In this document: in pieces, positions 16,217-23,604 of the stretch
Position numbering within the stretch: position 1 is the first letter of the stretch
Layout: every line of letters begins with the position of its first letter
Origin: Lachnospiraceae bacterium
GTDB lineage: Bacteria; Bacillota; Clostridia; Lachnospirales; Lachnospiraceae
Assembly (NCBI GenBank): GCA_021205565.1
Contig: JAJPXG010000001.1
Coordinates: 1 to 35,865, forward strand
Direction: 5' to 3'
Length of the DNA stretch: 35,865 nucleotides
The notes under the pieces: generated by a model
What the model saw: only the letters and a program-made list of their open reading frames with translations
The model's database searches: none
Told to the model about the DNA's origin: nothing
Position numbers and translations under genes: made by a program

Positions 16217-17998
16217 TCAGGAATTCGCCATCGTATACAGCGAATAAAACAGCCCCTTTTTCTCCATCAGTGCTCCGAAATCTCCCTGTTCCGTAAGCGC
16301 TCCATCTTTCATGACGAAAATCCGGTCATACTGGCGCAGGAGATTCTCTTCTAAGCGGTGCGTGACGGTGATGGAGGCAATGTCCTTTAAGTGCAGGATC
16401 GCCTCGCTGACACTGTGGGCAGTTTCGGCGTCCAGGGCCGCGGTGGCTTCGTCCACCAACAGGATCGGTGTCCCGCGCAGCAGGGCGCGGGCGATGGAGA
16501 CGCGCTGGCGCTCGCCGCCGGAAAGACCCGAACCGTTCTCTCCGCACAGATAGTCCTCGCCCCGTTCCGCAATCAGATGAGACAGACCGGCCTGACGGAT
16601 CACGGCGCTCACCTGCCCGGCGGGGAAGTCGCCGAACATGGTGATATTATTGCGGATCGTATCGTTGAATAAAAAGACCTCCTGCCCGATCAGACTCATC
16701 ACGTTATAAAGGCTGTCCGTGTTGATTTCCTTCAGTTCCAGGCCGTCGAGCAGGATGGAACCGCTGTAGCCTGAATTTGCGCCCATCAGAAGCTGAAGCA
16801 GGGTGGATTTGCCGCTGCCGGAGGTACCGACCAGGGCATATTTCTGGCCGGGATAAAGCGTGAGGGAGATATCCTTAAGGACTGCCTTCTCAGGCTCATA
16901 TCCGAAGGTCACAGACCGCAGGGCAAGCGCCTCATGAAAGCCGTCCACGGTGAAGCTGCCTTCCTCGCGCACATTTTCCTCCGCAATCCGCGCCATCTTT
17001 TCCACCAGCCCTCTGGCCGCTTTGAAGTTCGCCCAGTCCTGGGGAACGGTCTGGATGGGCTGCATCAGATAATTGCAGCAGTTGATGAAGATGACAACCG
17101 TACCGACGCTCAGCTTCCCCTGTATGGCCAGCGCAACCGCCGCCAGCATGATGCCGCACTGCATGAGCAGGGAGGCGGAGTAGGCTGAGGTGTTTAACAG
17201 CTTCTGATACCACCGGCGGGAAAATTTCACGTTCTCCAGGTCGCGGTTTTGCGTCGAAAACAGAGACTGCATGCGCCCTTCTGCCTGAAAGCTTTTGATG
17301 ACGGAAAAGCCCTTGAGCAGATCCTGCAGGAAAGCCACGAACTGCTCATTCTGGGCGCTCAGCTTCTGCTCGCGTCTGGACAGTCCCTCGCCCATCAGCA
17401 GCATGATTGCCAGCGGCAGTATACACAAAAGTATGGCGAAGAGCGTCAGAAACAGATTATAGTGAATCAGGACGCAGAGCGTAATTACAAAGAGGCTGCA
17501 CATCTCCACCATGCGGAAGCTGCTGTTTAAGTAATTGCTTTCAATGACAGAGGTGTCGTTATTTAAGACAGAGAGGTAGCGGCCGGTGTTTTCTTTTGAA
17601 AAAGCGGAAATGCTTTTCATGGTCAGCTTTTCAAAGACCTTCTCCTTGTACTGGCGCATGCCGCGCTCTAAAAAGCGGCTGTGCAGGCGCTCTGAGAGGG
17701 CGTCGACGGTGAAGTTGAGGATGAGAAAGAGCGCAATCATGGCGCAGCTTTTCAGAAACTCCGGTATGGTGCCGTCCACCGCGAGATCCATCAGATCGCC
17801 GAGCGTGACGGAGAGAAAAATCAGGAGAAAATTGTGGAAGATATCCAGCGCCATAACCGCGGCGTACAGCAGGCGGTTTCCCTGATAAAAGGCGCGGAAA
17901 TATTCTTTTGCGCCGGGAGTGGATTTCAATGGGCTCATTTTCATGGACCTGCTTTTGGCAGGTTCGGGGTTTAAAGTTCTTGCTTTTATGACAGCCAT
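16217..17998 (-). CDS. ABC exporter half-transporter (membrane plus ATPase domains)
   Basis: This 593-aa protein has an N-terminal membrane domain with about six segments (residues 45-330) fused to a C-terminal ATPase. Walker A is GTSGSGKST, the signature LSGGERQR and Walker B LLVDEATAALD, followed by a switch histidine in ITVTHRLEE. This is the type IV (MsbA/LmrA-like) exporter architecture; it works as a dimer, and homodimer is the default because no partner is adjacent. A strong GAGGAGG site five bases before the ATG supports the track start, although Met19 and Met21 are alternatives. The start overlaps the end of the XRE regulator gene by 13 nt, so the pair is an operon. The substrate is unknown. 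Confidence 0.92.
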   Translation of the reverse strand: MAVIKARTLNPEPAKSRSMKMSPLKSTPGAKEYFRAFYQGNRLLYAAVMALDIFHNFLLIFLSVTLGDLMDLAVDGTIPEFLKSCAMIALFLILNFTVDALSERLHSRFLERGMRQYKEKVFEKLTMKSISAFSKENTGRYLSVLNNDTSVIESNYLNSSFRMVEMCSLFVITLCVLIHYNLFLTLFAILLCILPLAIMLLMGEGLSRREQKLSAQNEQFVAFLQDLLKGFSVIKSFQAEGRMQSLFSTQNRDLENVKFSRRWYQKLLNTSAYSASLLMQCGIMLAAVALAIQGKLSVGTVVIFINCCNYLMQPIQTVPQDWANFKAARGLVEKMARIAEENVREEGSFTVDGFHEALALRSVTFGYEPEKAVLKDISLTLYPGQKYALVGTSGSGKSTLLQLLMGANSGYSGSILLDGLELKEINTDSLYNVMSLIGQEVFLFNDTIRNNITMFGDFPAGQVSAVIRQAGLSHLIAERGEDYLCGENGSGLSGGERQRVSIARALLRGTPILLVDEATAALDAETAHSVSEAILHLKDIASITVTHRLEENLLRQYDRIFVMKDGALTEQGDFGALMEKKGLFYSLYTMANS

Positions 17999-18849
17999 GG
18001 TTTCCTCCTCTGGATCCAGGTATATAAATACAGATCGCTTTTTTCCATCAGCCAGCGGGCAAAATATAAAAAGGGCAGCAGCGCTTCGCTGTTTCGAAGC
18101 TGCCAGGCCGTTGTGCCTCCGTTCTCTGTCTCGACTTCGATGGAATAAAGCAGCCCAAGGCCTTTTAACTCGTGAAGCAGGCGGTCCGTTTCCTCCTCGG
18201 AAACGTCGACTCCTTTAGCGACGGCTGACGCAAAAATGTAGGAGCTCTGCCGCCTGCCGGCAATCCAGAAAAGAAGCTTCAGTGAATTTTCCTGCCCCAG
18301 AAGAGAAAAGAATCTCTGATAGTCCTCAATGGGCGCGAGATTTTGTTTATACCCTCCTTCCGGCTCCGGCAGCAGCAGAAAGAGAGGGAAATCCTCGGCG
18401 CACACGGTCAGCAGGATGCCTCTGTCATCTGCCTGCACAGAACGCATCCAGGCGGTTTCCCCGGTCTTCGTATCTTTGATGAAGGCTGTATCCATGACGT
18501 GAAGGAGCTTCTGCATATCTTCCGACAGGCCAAAGGCAAATTCCAGCCCGGCCATGGAGGTGATTAAAAGGTCATACAGTTCCCTAATCCGCTTTTTGGG
18601 CGGGAAGCTTTTAAGATACCGGGTGAGAGTCTGACTCATATCCGCTCCCGGTCTTTCCTCTCTCCCGAACAAACCATCCAGACTCACTCCCAGCGTGTCC
18701 GCGATCAGGGGCAGCAGCTCCACATCCGGCGTGCCGCCGTTTTCCCACTTGCTGACCGCCTGGGAGGAGACGCCCACCAGCGCGCCCAGCTGCTCCTGGG
18801 TGAGCCCCTTTTCTTTTCTTAATTCCGCAATTTTATCTCCGATGATCAT
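17986..18849 (-). CDS. XRE-family transcriptional regulator
   Basis: This is a 287-aa protein with an N-terminal helix-turn-helix (IGDKIAELRKEKGLTQEQLG, then VSSQAVSKWENG, about residues 1-60). The long C-terminal region of unrecognised fold contains a possible winged-helix-like stretch (ETDRLLHELKGLGLLYSIEVE). The ATG at 18849 sits 6 nt after AGAGGA; the track start two codons upstream (18855) is too close to it. The gene overlaps the ABC exporter that follows, suggesting it controls this exporter, perhaps in response to a ligand bound by the C-terminal part. Confidence 0.85.
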   Translation of the reverse strand: MIIGDKIAELRKEKGLTQEQLGALVGVSSQAVSKWENGGTPDVELLPLIADTLGVSLDGLFGREERPGADMSQTLTRYLKSFPPKKRIRELYDLLITSMAGLEFAFGLSEDMQKLLHVMDTAFIKDTKTGETAWMRSVQADDRGILLTVCAEDFPLFLLLPEPEGGYKQNLAPIEDYQRFFSLLGQENSLKLLFWIAGRRQSSYIFASAVAKGVDVSEEETDRLLHELKGLGLLYSIEVETENGGTTAWQLRNSEALLPFLYFARWLMEKSDLYLYTWIQRRKPWLS

Positions 18850-18973
18850 ATACATTCCTCTGTTTCAACTGATGATTGAATGATAACACAATAATCGGTT
18901 GGAAACAATGGAGGCGAAATTGAGAAATTGAAACCGGTGGTTGTAAAGATGGATAAGAGCCTCTTTTCATTGT

Positions 18974-19013
18974 AAAAAAAACAAATCCGGGAAGTAAACT
19001 CTTTCCCGGATTT
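18974..19013 (-). terminator. Terminator of the Rpn nuclease gene
   Basis: Read on the minus strand, ACAAATCCGGGAAA pairs with TTCCCGGATTTGT and is followed by a run of eight T. It lies about 20 nt after the stop of 19033-20019. Confidence 0.88.
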
Positions 19014-19032
19014 GTATCTTACATATAATGAA

Positions 19033-20019
19033 TTATAGTCGTGATGATACCGCGGCGCGGTCCTCCTCAGAAATCTGCATCATGTCCATGGCCTGCTCGG
19101 CGCTCCAGCCCATGGTTTTCATCAGGCTTTTGATATTCTGCACCAGAGCTTCCAGACGGCCAAGCTGCCGCCCCTCCTGGAGTCCCTTCTGCTCGCCCTG
19201 GCGCAGAATGGTCTTCGCCTCATATTCCAGAATTTTTCCTCCCATAACAGCCTTCACTTCCTTCCTGATATTCTCGTATCCGGCCGCGAGATTGCCCACG
19301 ACCTTCTCTGTCATTTCAATAATCGTCTTTTTATAGTATGTACTGAGCTGCTCATGATATTCAAGATCATTCAGATGCCTCATAATCATCTGGTAGTCCG
19401 CTTTCAGCGTATTCAGCTTTTCTTCATTGGCATTGTATTCCTGCAGTTTCCTGTCGTAAGTGAAAATGTAAAACGGCAGCAGGAACAGAAGGTTTTTCTG
19501 CAGTAAATCATCCAGTGTATATTGCTGCATCTTTATCACTGGGATGTCATAAGTAAAATGCTGCTCCCTGAACTGAAAACGGATGTGCATCTGCTCCGGG
19601 GTGTTCCTCGTGCTTCTTAAAAAGAGAATGGCACAGTTGGGAATTGTTACTTCCAGGGTGTCACCTGAAATCTTCCCTTCATCCAGTGCGACCTGGGTAG
19701 AATACTCAAATATCCGTACCAGCATACTGCTGTCGGGATTCGTCTGACATTCCAGCAGGTACTTCCCAATTTTAGCTCCAATAATAGAGAAGCTTGCGTC
19801 CGTAATCCGCTTGTCTTCGCCGCCGTCCTGTTGGTTCAGGAAGTGTTCATTGGGAGAAAATACAACCTCTTCTTCTCCAGTATAATTTTCACCGAACACT
19901 TCGTTGACCAGCTGGATGACCAGTTGTCTGCAGTCATTTAAGAGGGTACGGAACACATCATCGTATGGAGTACCGATCTGTACTCCAGTGTCTTTGCCGG
20001 CTTTTTCAGCCATCGGCAT
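19033..20019 (-). CDS. Rpn-family PD-(D/E)XK nuclease / putative transposase
   Basis: This roughly 328-aa protein resembles the Rpn (recombination-promoting nuclease, formerly YhgA-like putative transposase) family. The N-terminal part has TPYDDVFRTLLNDCRQLVIQLVNEVFG, ITDASFSI and YLLECQTNPDSSMLVRIFEYS, a PD-(D/E)XK-like order with D in ITDAS and E in LLECQT. The C-terminus has the charged EYEAKTILRQGEQKGLQEGRQLGRLE helix common in this group. The ATG at 20019 has AAGG six bases upstream; the track start is a GTG one codon earlier. It is a single-gene unit with its own terminator. No terminal inverted repeats were seen, so it is not shown to be part of an insertion sequence. Confidence 0.82.
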   Translation of the reverse strand: MPMAEKAGKDTGVQIGTPYDDVFRTLLNDCRQLVIQLVNEVFGENYTGEEEVVFSPNEHFLNQQDGGEDKRITDASFSIIGAKIGKYLLECQTNPDSSMLVRIFEYSTQVALDEGKISGDTLEVTIPNCAILFLRSTRNTPEQMHIRFQFREQHFTYDIPVIKMQQYTLDDLLQKNLLFLLPFYIFTYDRKLQEYNANEEKLNTLKADYQMIMRHLNDLEYHEQLSTYYKKTIIEMTEKVVGNLAAGYENIRKEVKAVMGGKILEYEAKTILRQGEQKGLQEGRQLGRLEALVQNIKSLMKTMGWSAEQAMDMMQISEEDRAAVSSRL

Positions 20020-20302
20020 CACCGCCTTTTTCGTATTGTCGCCAGCTTGCGGCGCAATCTTCTGGAGTACAGTTTTATATTAACATAGTACAGGAAAATC
20101 CGCAAGATGGGTTTTACGAATCTCCTTCCGGCACTTAATACCACTATCCCGGTATACATTTATCGAAGCCCTTTACTTTTGTTTATAAATGTTTTATATA
20201 TTAAAAATGAATGCAGACGATGCTTTTGAGCCGGTCGGCGCTAAAAGTGCGCGGCGGCCGTCTGAGTGGGAAACTCTTAAAAACCGGGAGATAATGGGTG
20301 AA

Positions 20303-21167
20303 ATGAATAAACAGAAGCTGATCGAAGGTACAAAGACGTATCTGACGATTACGGTTGCGGCCGTGCTGATGGATATTGGGATTTACTTTTTCAAGTTTCC
20401 CAATAATTTTTCGTTTGGAGGCGTTTCCGGTCTGTCAGTCGTTTTAAACGATCTGCAGAGCGTGTTTTCTGCGTCACAGATCAACCTGATCATCAACATG
20501 GCGCTGTTAATTATAGGCTTTGTGATTTTGGGCAGGGATTTCGGAATCAAGACCGCATATGTGACAGTCCTGTCATCCATTCTGCTGAATGTGTTTGAGG
20601 CGGTATTTCCGATGGAGGAGCCCCTGACCGATCAGCCGGTGCTGGAGCTGGCCTTTGCCATCATGCTGGCGGCCCTGGCTGCGGCGATGCTTTTTAATGA
20701 GGACGCCTCCGGCGGCGGCACGGACATTGTCGCCATGATTGTGAAAAAAATACTCCACCATGAACATCGGTACGGCGCTGCTGGTGGTGGACGCGGTGAT
20801 TGTGGCGGCCTCGTTCCTGGTGTTTGATATGGAGACAGGTCTTTTCTCTGTCTGCGGCCTGGTGGCCAAGACACTTTTCGTGGACGGCGCGCTCGACCGC
20901 CTGAAGCTCTGCAAATATGTCACCGTTGTCTGCAGTGAGCCGGATCCGATCTGCGACTATATCCGGGACACGCTGCCCCGCAGCGCCACACTTTATCAGG
21001 CGGAGGGCCTTTACAGCCACCAGCATAAAACCGTCATTCTCTGCGCCCTTGACCCCAAACAGTCCGTGCTGCTGCAGAGATACATCCATAAAGTGGAGCC
21101 CAGCGCCTTCATGATGATTACCAAGAGCAGTGAAATTATCGGGAAGGGCTTCTATCAGGGGGCGTGA
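20303..21167 (+). pseudogene. YitT-family membrane protein gene with frameshift
   Basis: This is a YitT/DUF161-DUF2179-type membrane protein. The first frame gives about five hydrophobic segments (IGIYFFKFPNNFSFGGVSGLSVVL, then SGGGTDIVAMIVKK) and then derails. The ORF at 20760-21167 in another frame supplies the missing rest: NIGTALLVVDAVIVAASFL and the soluble C-terminal domain (YIRDTLPRSATLYQAEGLYS). Reading GTG-AAA-AAA-TAC restores one continuous protein, so the seven-A run at 20744-20750 has one A too many. The start is uncertain; ATG at 20294 or 20303 fits homologues better than 20189. The gene ends overlapping the nth stop by 13 nt. Confidence 0.78.
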
Positions 21168-21790
21168 TACGCGCAGACGTCGTTTAAACAGCAGCGGTCG
21201 CAGTAGGGCTTCGTCCTGGCTGTGCAGACCGCTCTTCCGTGATCCACGAAACGGTGGCAGAGGTCGTTGCCCTCTTCGGGCGGAATGATATCCCGCAAAG
21301 CCTTCTCCACCTTCGCGGGTTCTTTGATGTTGTCCACCAGGCCGATGCGGTTGGCGAGGCGGATGCAGTGGGTGTCGGTGACGATGGCGGGCTTGCCGAA
21401 GTCGTCCCCCAGAATGAGGTTCGCGCTTTTGCGGCCTACGCCGGGAAGCTTTAAAAGCTCCTCCATGGCGTCGGGCACCTTCCCGCCGTAAACATCCCGC
21501 AGCATTTTCATGCAGGCGCTGATGTCCCTGGCTTTGCTGTGACCGAGGCCGCAGGGGCGCACGATCGCCTCAATATCGGCCACGTCAGCATCCGCCAGTG
21601 CTTCCACAGTCGGATATTTCTCATACAGCCCCTCCACCACGACATTCACTCTGGCGTCAGTGCACTGCGCCGCCAGCCGGACGCTGACCAACAGCTTCCA
21701 GGCGTCGTCATAATCCAGGGTGCAGTTCGTGTCGGGGTATTCTTTTTTCAGGCGCTCAATGACGATGAGCGCCAGTTCTTCTTTTGTCAT
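21155..21790 (-). CDS. nth: Endonuclease III (DNA glycosylase/AP lyase)
   Basis: This 211-aa base-excision repair enzyme removes oxidised pyrimidines. It has the helix-hairpin-helix LPGVGRKSANLIL with the catalytic lysine, the catalytic aspartate in VTDTHCIRLANRIG, and a C-terminal iron-sulfur cluster motif CTARTKPYCDRCCLNDVC. The first two cluster cysteines are separated by seven residues rather than the six in Escherichia coli Nth. The gene is convergent with yitT, overlapping it by 13 nt. Confidence 0.95.
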   Translation of the reverse strand: MTKEELALIVIERLKKEYPDTNCTLDYDDAWKLLVSVRLAAQCTDARVNVVVEGLYEKYPTVEALADADVADIEAIVRPCGLGHSKARDISACMKMLRDVYGGKVPDAMEELLKLPGVGRKSANLILGDDFGKPAIVTDTHCIRLANRIGLVDNIKEPAKVEKALRDIIPPEEGNDLCHRFVDHGRAVCTARTKPYCDRCCLNDVCAYHAP

Positions 21791-21941
21791 GGAGTTTCTT
21801 CCTTATTTTTCATTGGATGATCGTTGATCCCCTGGACTGCTTCATACTTCGTGTTTTTTGGCAGTTCCGGTATCAGCATTATAGCAATTCCGATCTGGAA
21901 AAGCAACCGGGCTTTTCCAAACAGTCTCTTTACTGTCAGGG

Positions 21942-21970
21942 TTGACGAACAAAAATCTGCGGCTTATAAT
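21942..21970 (+). promoter_or_regulatory. Sigma-A promoter of the glycosyltransferase gene
   Basis: TTGACG (21942-21947), a 17-nt spacer and consensus TATAAT (21965-21970) are followed by a leader of about 100 nt. A 9-bp hairpin just upstream (TGGAAAAGC with GCTTTTCCA, about 21896-21919) lies between this promoter and the divergent nth gene and could be an operator. Confidence 0.85.
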
Positions 21971-22076
21971 CTTCTTTAAAGCAGTGTGAATGAAAATCGC
22001 GTCAGCAAGATAAACGGATGGTGACGCCTGTGTCAGAATAGCGGCCAGATTTGTTTTTTTTCAGAAAGGGTAAGAT

Positions 22077-23492
22077 ATGGAACCGACAGTAAGTATTATT
22101 GTACCGATATATAACGCGGAAAAGACGCTCGCGCGCTGCGTAGAGAGCGTCTTAAAGCAGGCATACCGGGATTTTGAGCTGATATTGGTCAATGACGGCA
22201 GCAGCGATTCCTCTGCGGAAATCTGCGATTCATTTGCAAAAGATGACAGCCGTGTCAGAGCGATTCACAAAGAAAATACCGGTGTCTCGGACACGCGCAA
22301 CCAGGGCATTGCCGCGGCGCGCGGCACCTATGTACAGTTTATCGACAGCGACGACTGGATTGCGCCGGACGCGGTGGGGCTTTTCGTGCGCACGATGGAG
22401 GAGAATGACTGCGACATGGTCATCACGGATTTTTACCGGGTGAACGGGGAGCGCGTCTCACAGAAAGGCGCGATAGATACGGACGGCCTGATGGACCGGG
22501 CCACCTTCGCGCAGTATATGATGCAGAAGCCGTCGGATTTTTATTACGGCGTTCTGTGGAATAAGCTGTTCAAGCGCTCCATTCTTAAGGAGCATGAGAT
22601 GAAGATGGATACCTCCATCAGCTGGTGCGAGGATTTTATTTTCAATCTGGAATATATTCTTTATGTAAATAAAATCTACGCGCTCAAGGTGCCGATCTAT
22701 TATTATGTAAAGACGAAGGGCTCCCTGGTGTCGCAGGGCATGAGTATGAAAAAGACCATTCAGATGAAGCGGATGGTGTTTGCCTACTACAATAATTTCT
22801 ATAAGGAAGTCTTAAGTGAGGAGGATTATGAAAAACGCAGGCTCTCCGTCTACCGCTTTCTGATCGACGTCGCCGCGGATGGGACCATTTCTCCGATCGC
22901 CAATTATAAGCTGGGCGATGAGCGGACGAGTGTCAGTGACAGCGTCCGGACGGGCGAGGGGTTTTTCTTTGATATGTACCGTGAAATCAAAGTGCTGGAA
23001 AAGCTCTTTGATGTGGTGGCGCTGCGCAATGAGCTGCAGACGGACGATGTAAAGGTCCTGTTTTATCTCCATGAGTCCAGGGTGGACTGCACATTTAAGG
23101 AAACAGCGCGCATTCTGAATATGTCGCGGACACAGCTGTCTGCATCCTTACAGCGGCTGACGACGAAGGCACTGATCAAAGCGCCGGAGAAGCCGAAAAA
23201 GGCGGAGAAGGCGGCACTGAAGGAGAAGGAATCTGAGCTGCTGCAGGCAGCCGCGCAGGAGGCGGAGAGCGCACAGACCGTCAAAGAGGAAGAGAAGAAA
23301 AAGAAGAAGCGCCGCCCGGATATCAAAAAATATGTGATTTTGCCGGAGGCGGAGGGGATCCTTTCGGAGATCATGTCGGCTCTCTCGGATTTTGAGCAGA
23401 TTCAGTATGAAGGGTTTACCTTAGAGGAGATCGAGGAGTGTGAGAGGCTCAATGCACGGCGCAATGAGAATATTCGGAAGATGCTGGAGTGA
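22077..23492 (+). CDS. Family 2 glycosyltransferase with C-terminal MarR-like winged-helix region
   Basis: This is a 471-aa protein. Residues 4-110 are a GT-A fold family 2 transferase (SIIVPIYNAEKTLARCVESV, LVNDGSSDSS, and the DxD-type FIDSDDW), followed by the usual GT2 middle (NKLFKRSIL, WCEDFIFNLEYI). From about residue 322 the sequence changes character: VKVLFYLHESRVDC and FKETARILNMSRTQLSASLQ look like a winged helix-turn-helix. A Lys/Glu-rich segment of about 50 residues follows, and then ILPEAEGILSEIMSALSDFE and a terminal helix that resemble MarR C-terminal dimerisation helices. No membrane segment is evident. The GAAAGGG site precedes the ATG. It is probably a single-gene unit with its own promoter and terminator. 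Confidence 0.85.
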   Translation: MEPTVSIIVPIYNAEKTLARCVESVLKQAYRDFELILVNDGSSDSSAEICDSFAKDDSRVRAIHKENTGVSDTRNQGIAAARGTYVQFIDSDDWIAPDAVGLFVRTMEENDCDMVITDFYRVNGERVSQKGAIDTDGLMDRATFAQYMMQKPSDFYYGVLWNKLFKRSILKEHEMKMDTSISWCEDFIFNLEYILYVNKIYALKVPIYYYVKTKGSLVSQGMSMKKTIQMKRMVFAYYNNFYKEVLSEEDYEKRRLSVYRFLIDVAADGTISPIANYKLGDERTSVSDSVRTGEGFFFDMYREIKVLEKLFDVVALRNELQTDDVKVLFYLHESRVDCTFKETARILNMSRTQLSASLQRLTTKALIKAPEKPKKAEKAALKEKESELLQAAAQEAESAQTVKEEEKKKKKRRPDIKKYVILPEAEGILSEIMSALSDFEQIQYEGFTLEEIEECERLNARRNENIRKMLE

Positions 23493-23507
23493 GCATCTTC
23501 CTTTTTT
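23476..23507 (+). terminator. Terminator overlapping the glycosyltransferase stop codon
   Basis: GGAAGATGCT pairs over 10 bp with AGCATCTTCC around the loop ggagtg, followed by TTTTTT. The last codons and the TGA stop are inside the hairpin. Confidence 0.93.
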
Positions 23508-23509
23508 GC

Positions 23510-23540
23510 AATTCGTCCCTCGAATCCAACAATTCGTCCC
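23510..23540 (+). promoter_or_regulatory. Tandem direct repeat, candidate LytTR-type operator
   Basis: AATTCGTCCC occurs at 23510-23519 and again at 23531-23540, exactly 21 bp apart, i.e. two helical turns. It lies 65 bp upstream of the ABC exporter pair. AgrA/LytTR-class regulators bind direct repeats with this geometry, and a LytTR response regulator is encoded 4.5 kb downstream. A weak -10 candidate TACCAT is at 23570-23575. Confidence 0.55.
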
Positions 23541-23604
23541 CAAATCCCCTTAAAATTCATTTCCTGTGTTACCATATCCTCAGAAAGGAAATGGGAGGAA
23601 CATC

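Noticed and set aside
19033-20019. Insertion sequence around the Rpn-type gene
   Set aside because: No terminal inverted repeats or target duplications were seen, and the gene has its own terminator. Rpn proteins are often labelled transposase without being part of an IS.
22812-23374. Minus-strand ORFs inside the glycosyltransferase, including a Ser/Phe-rich one
   Set aside because: They are reverse-complement shadows of the Lys/Glu-rich segment; low complexity and no start signals.
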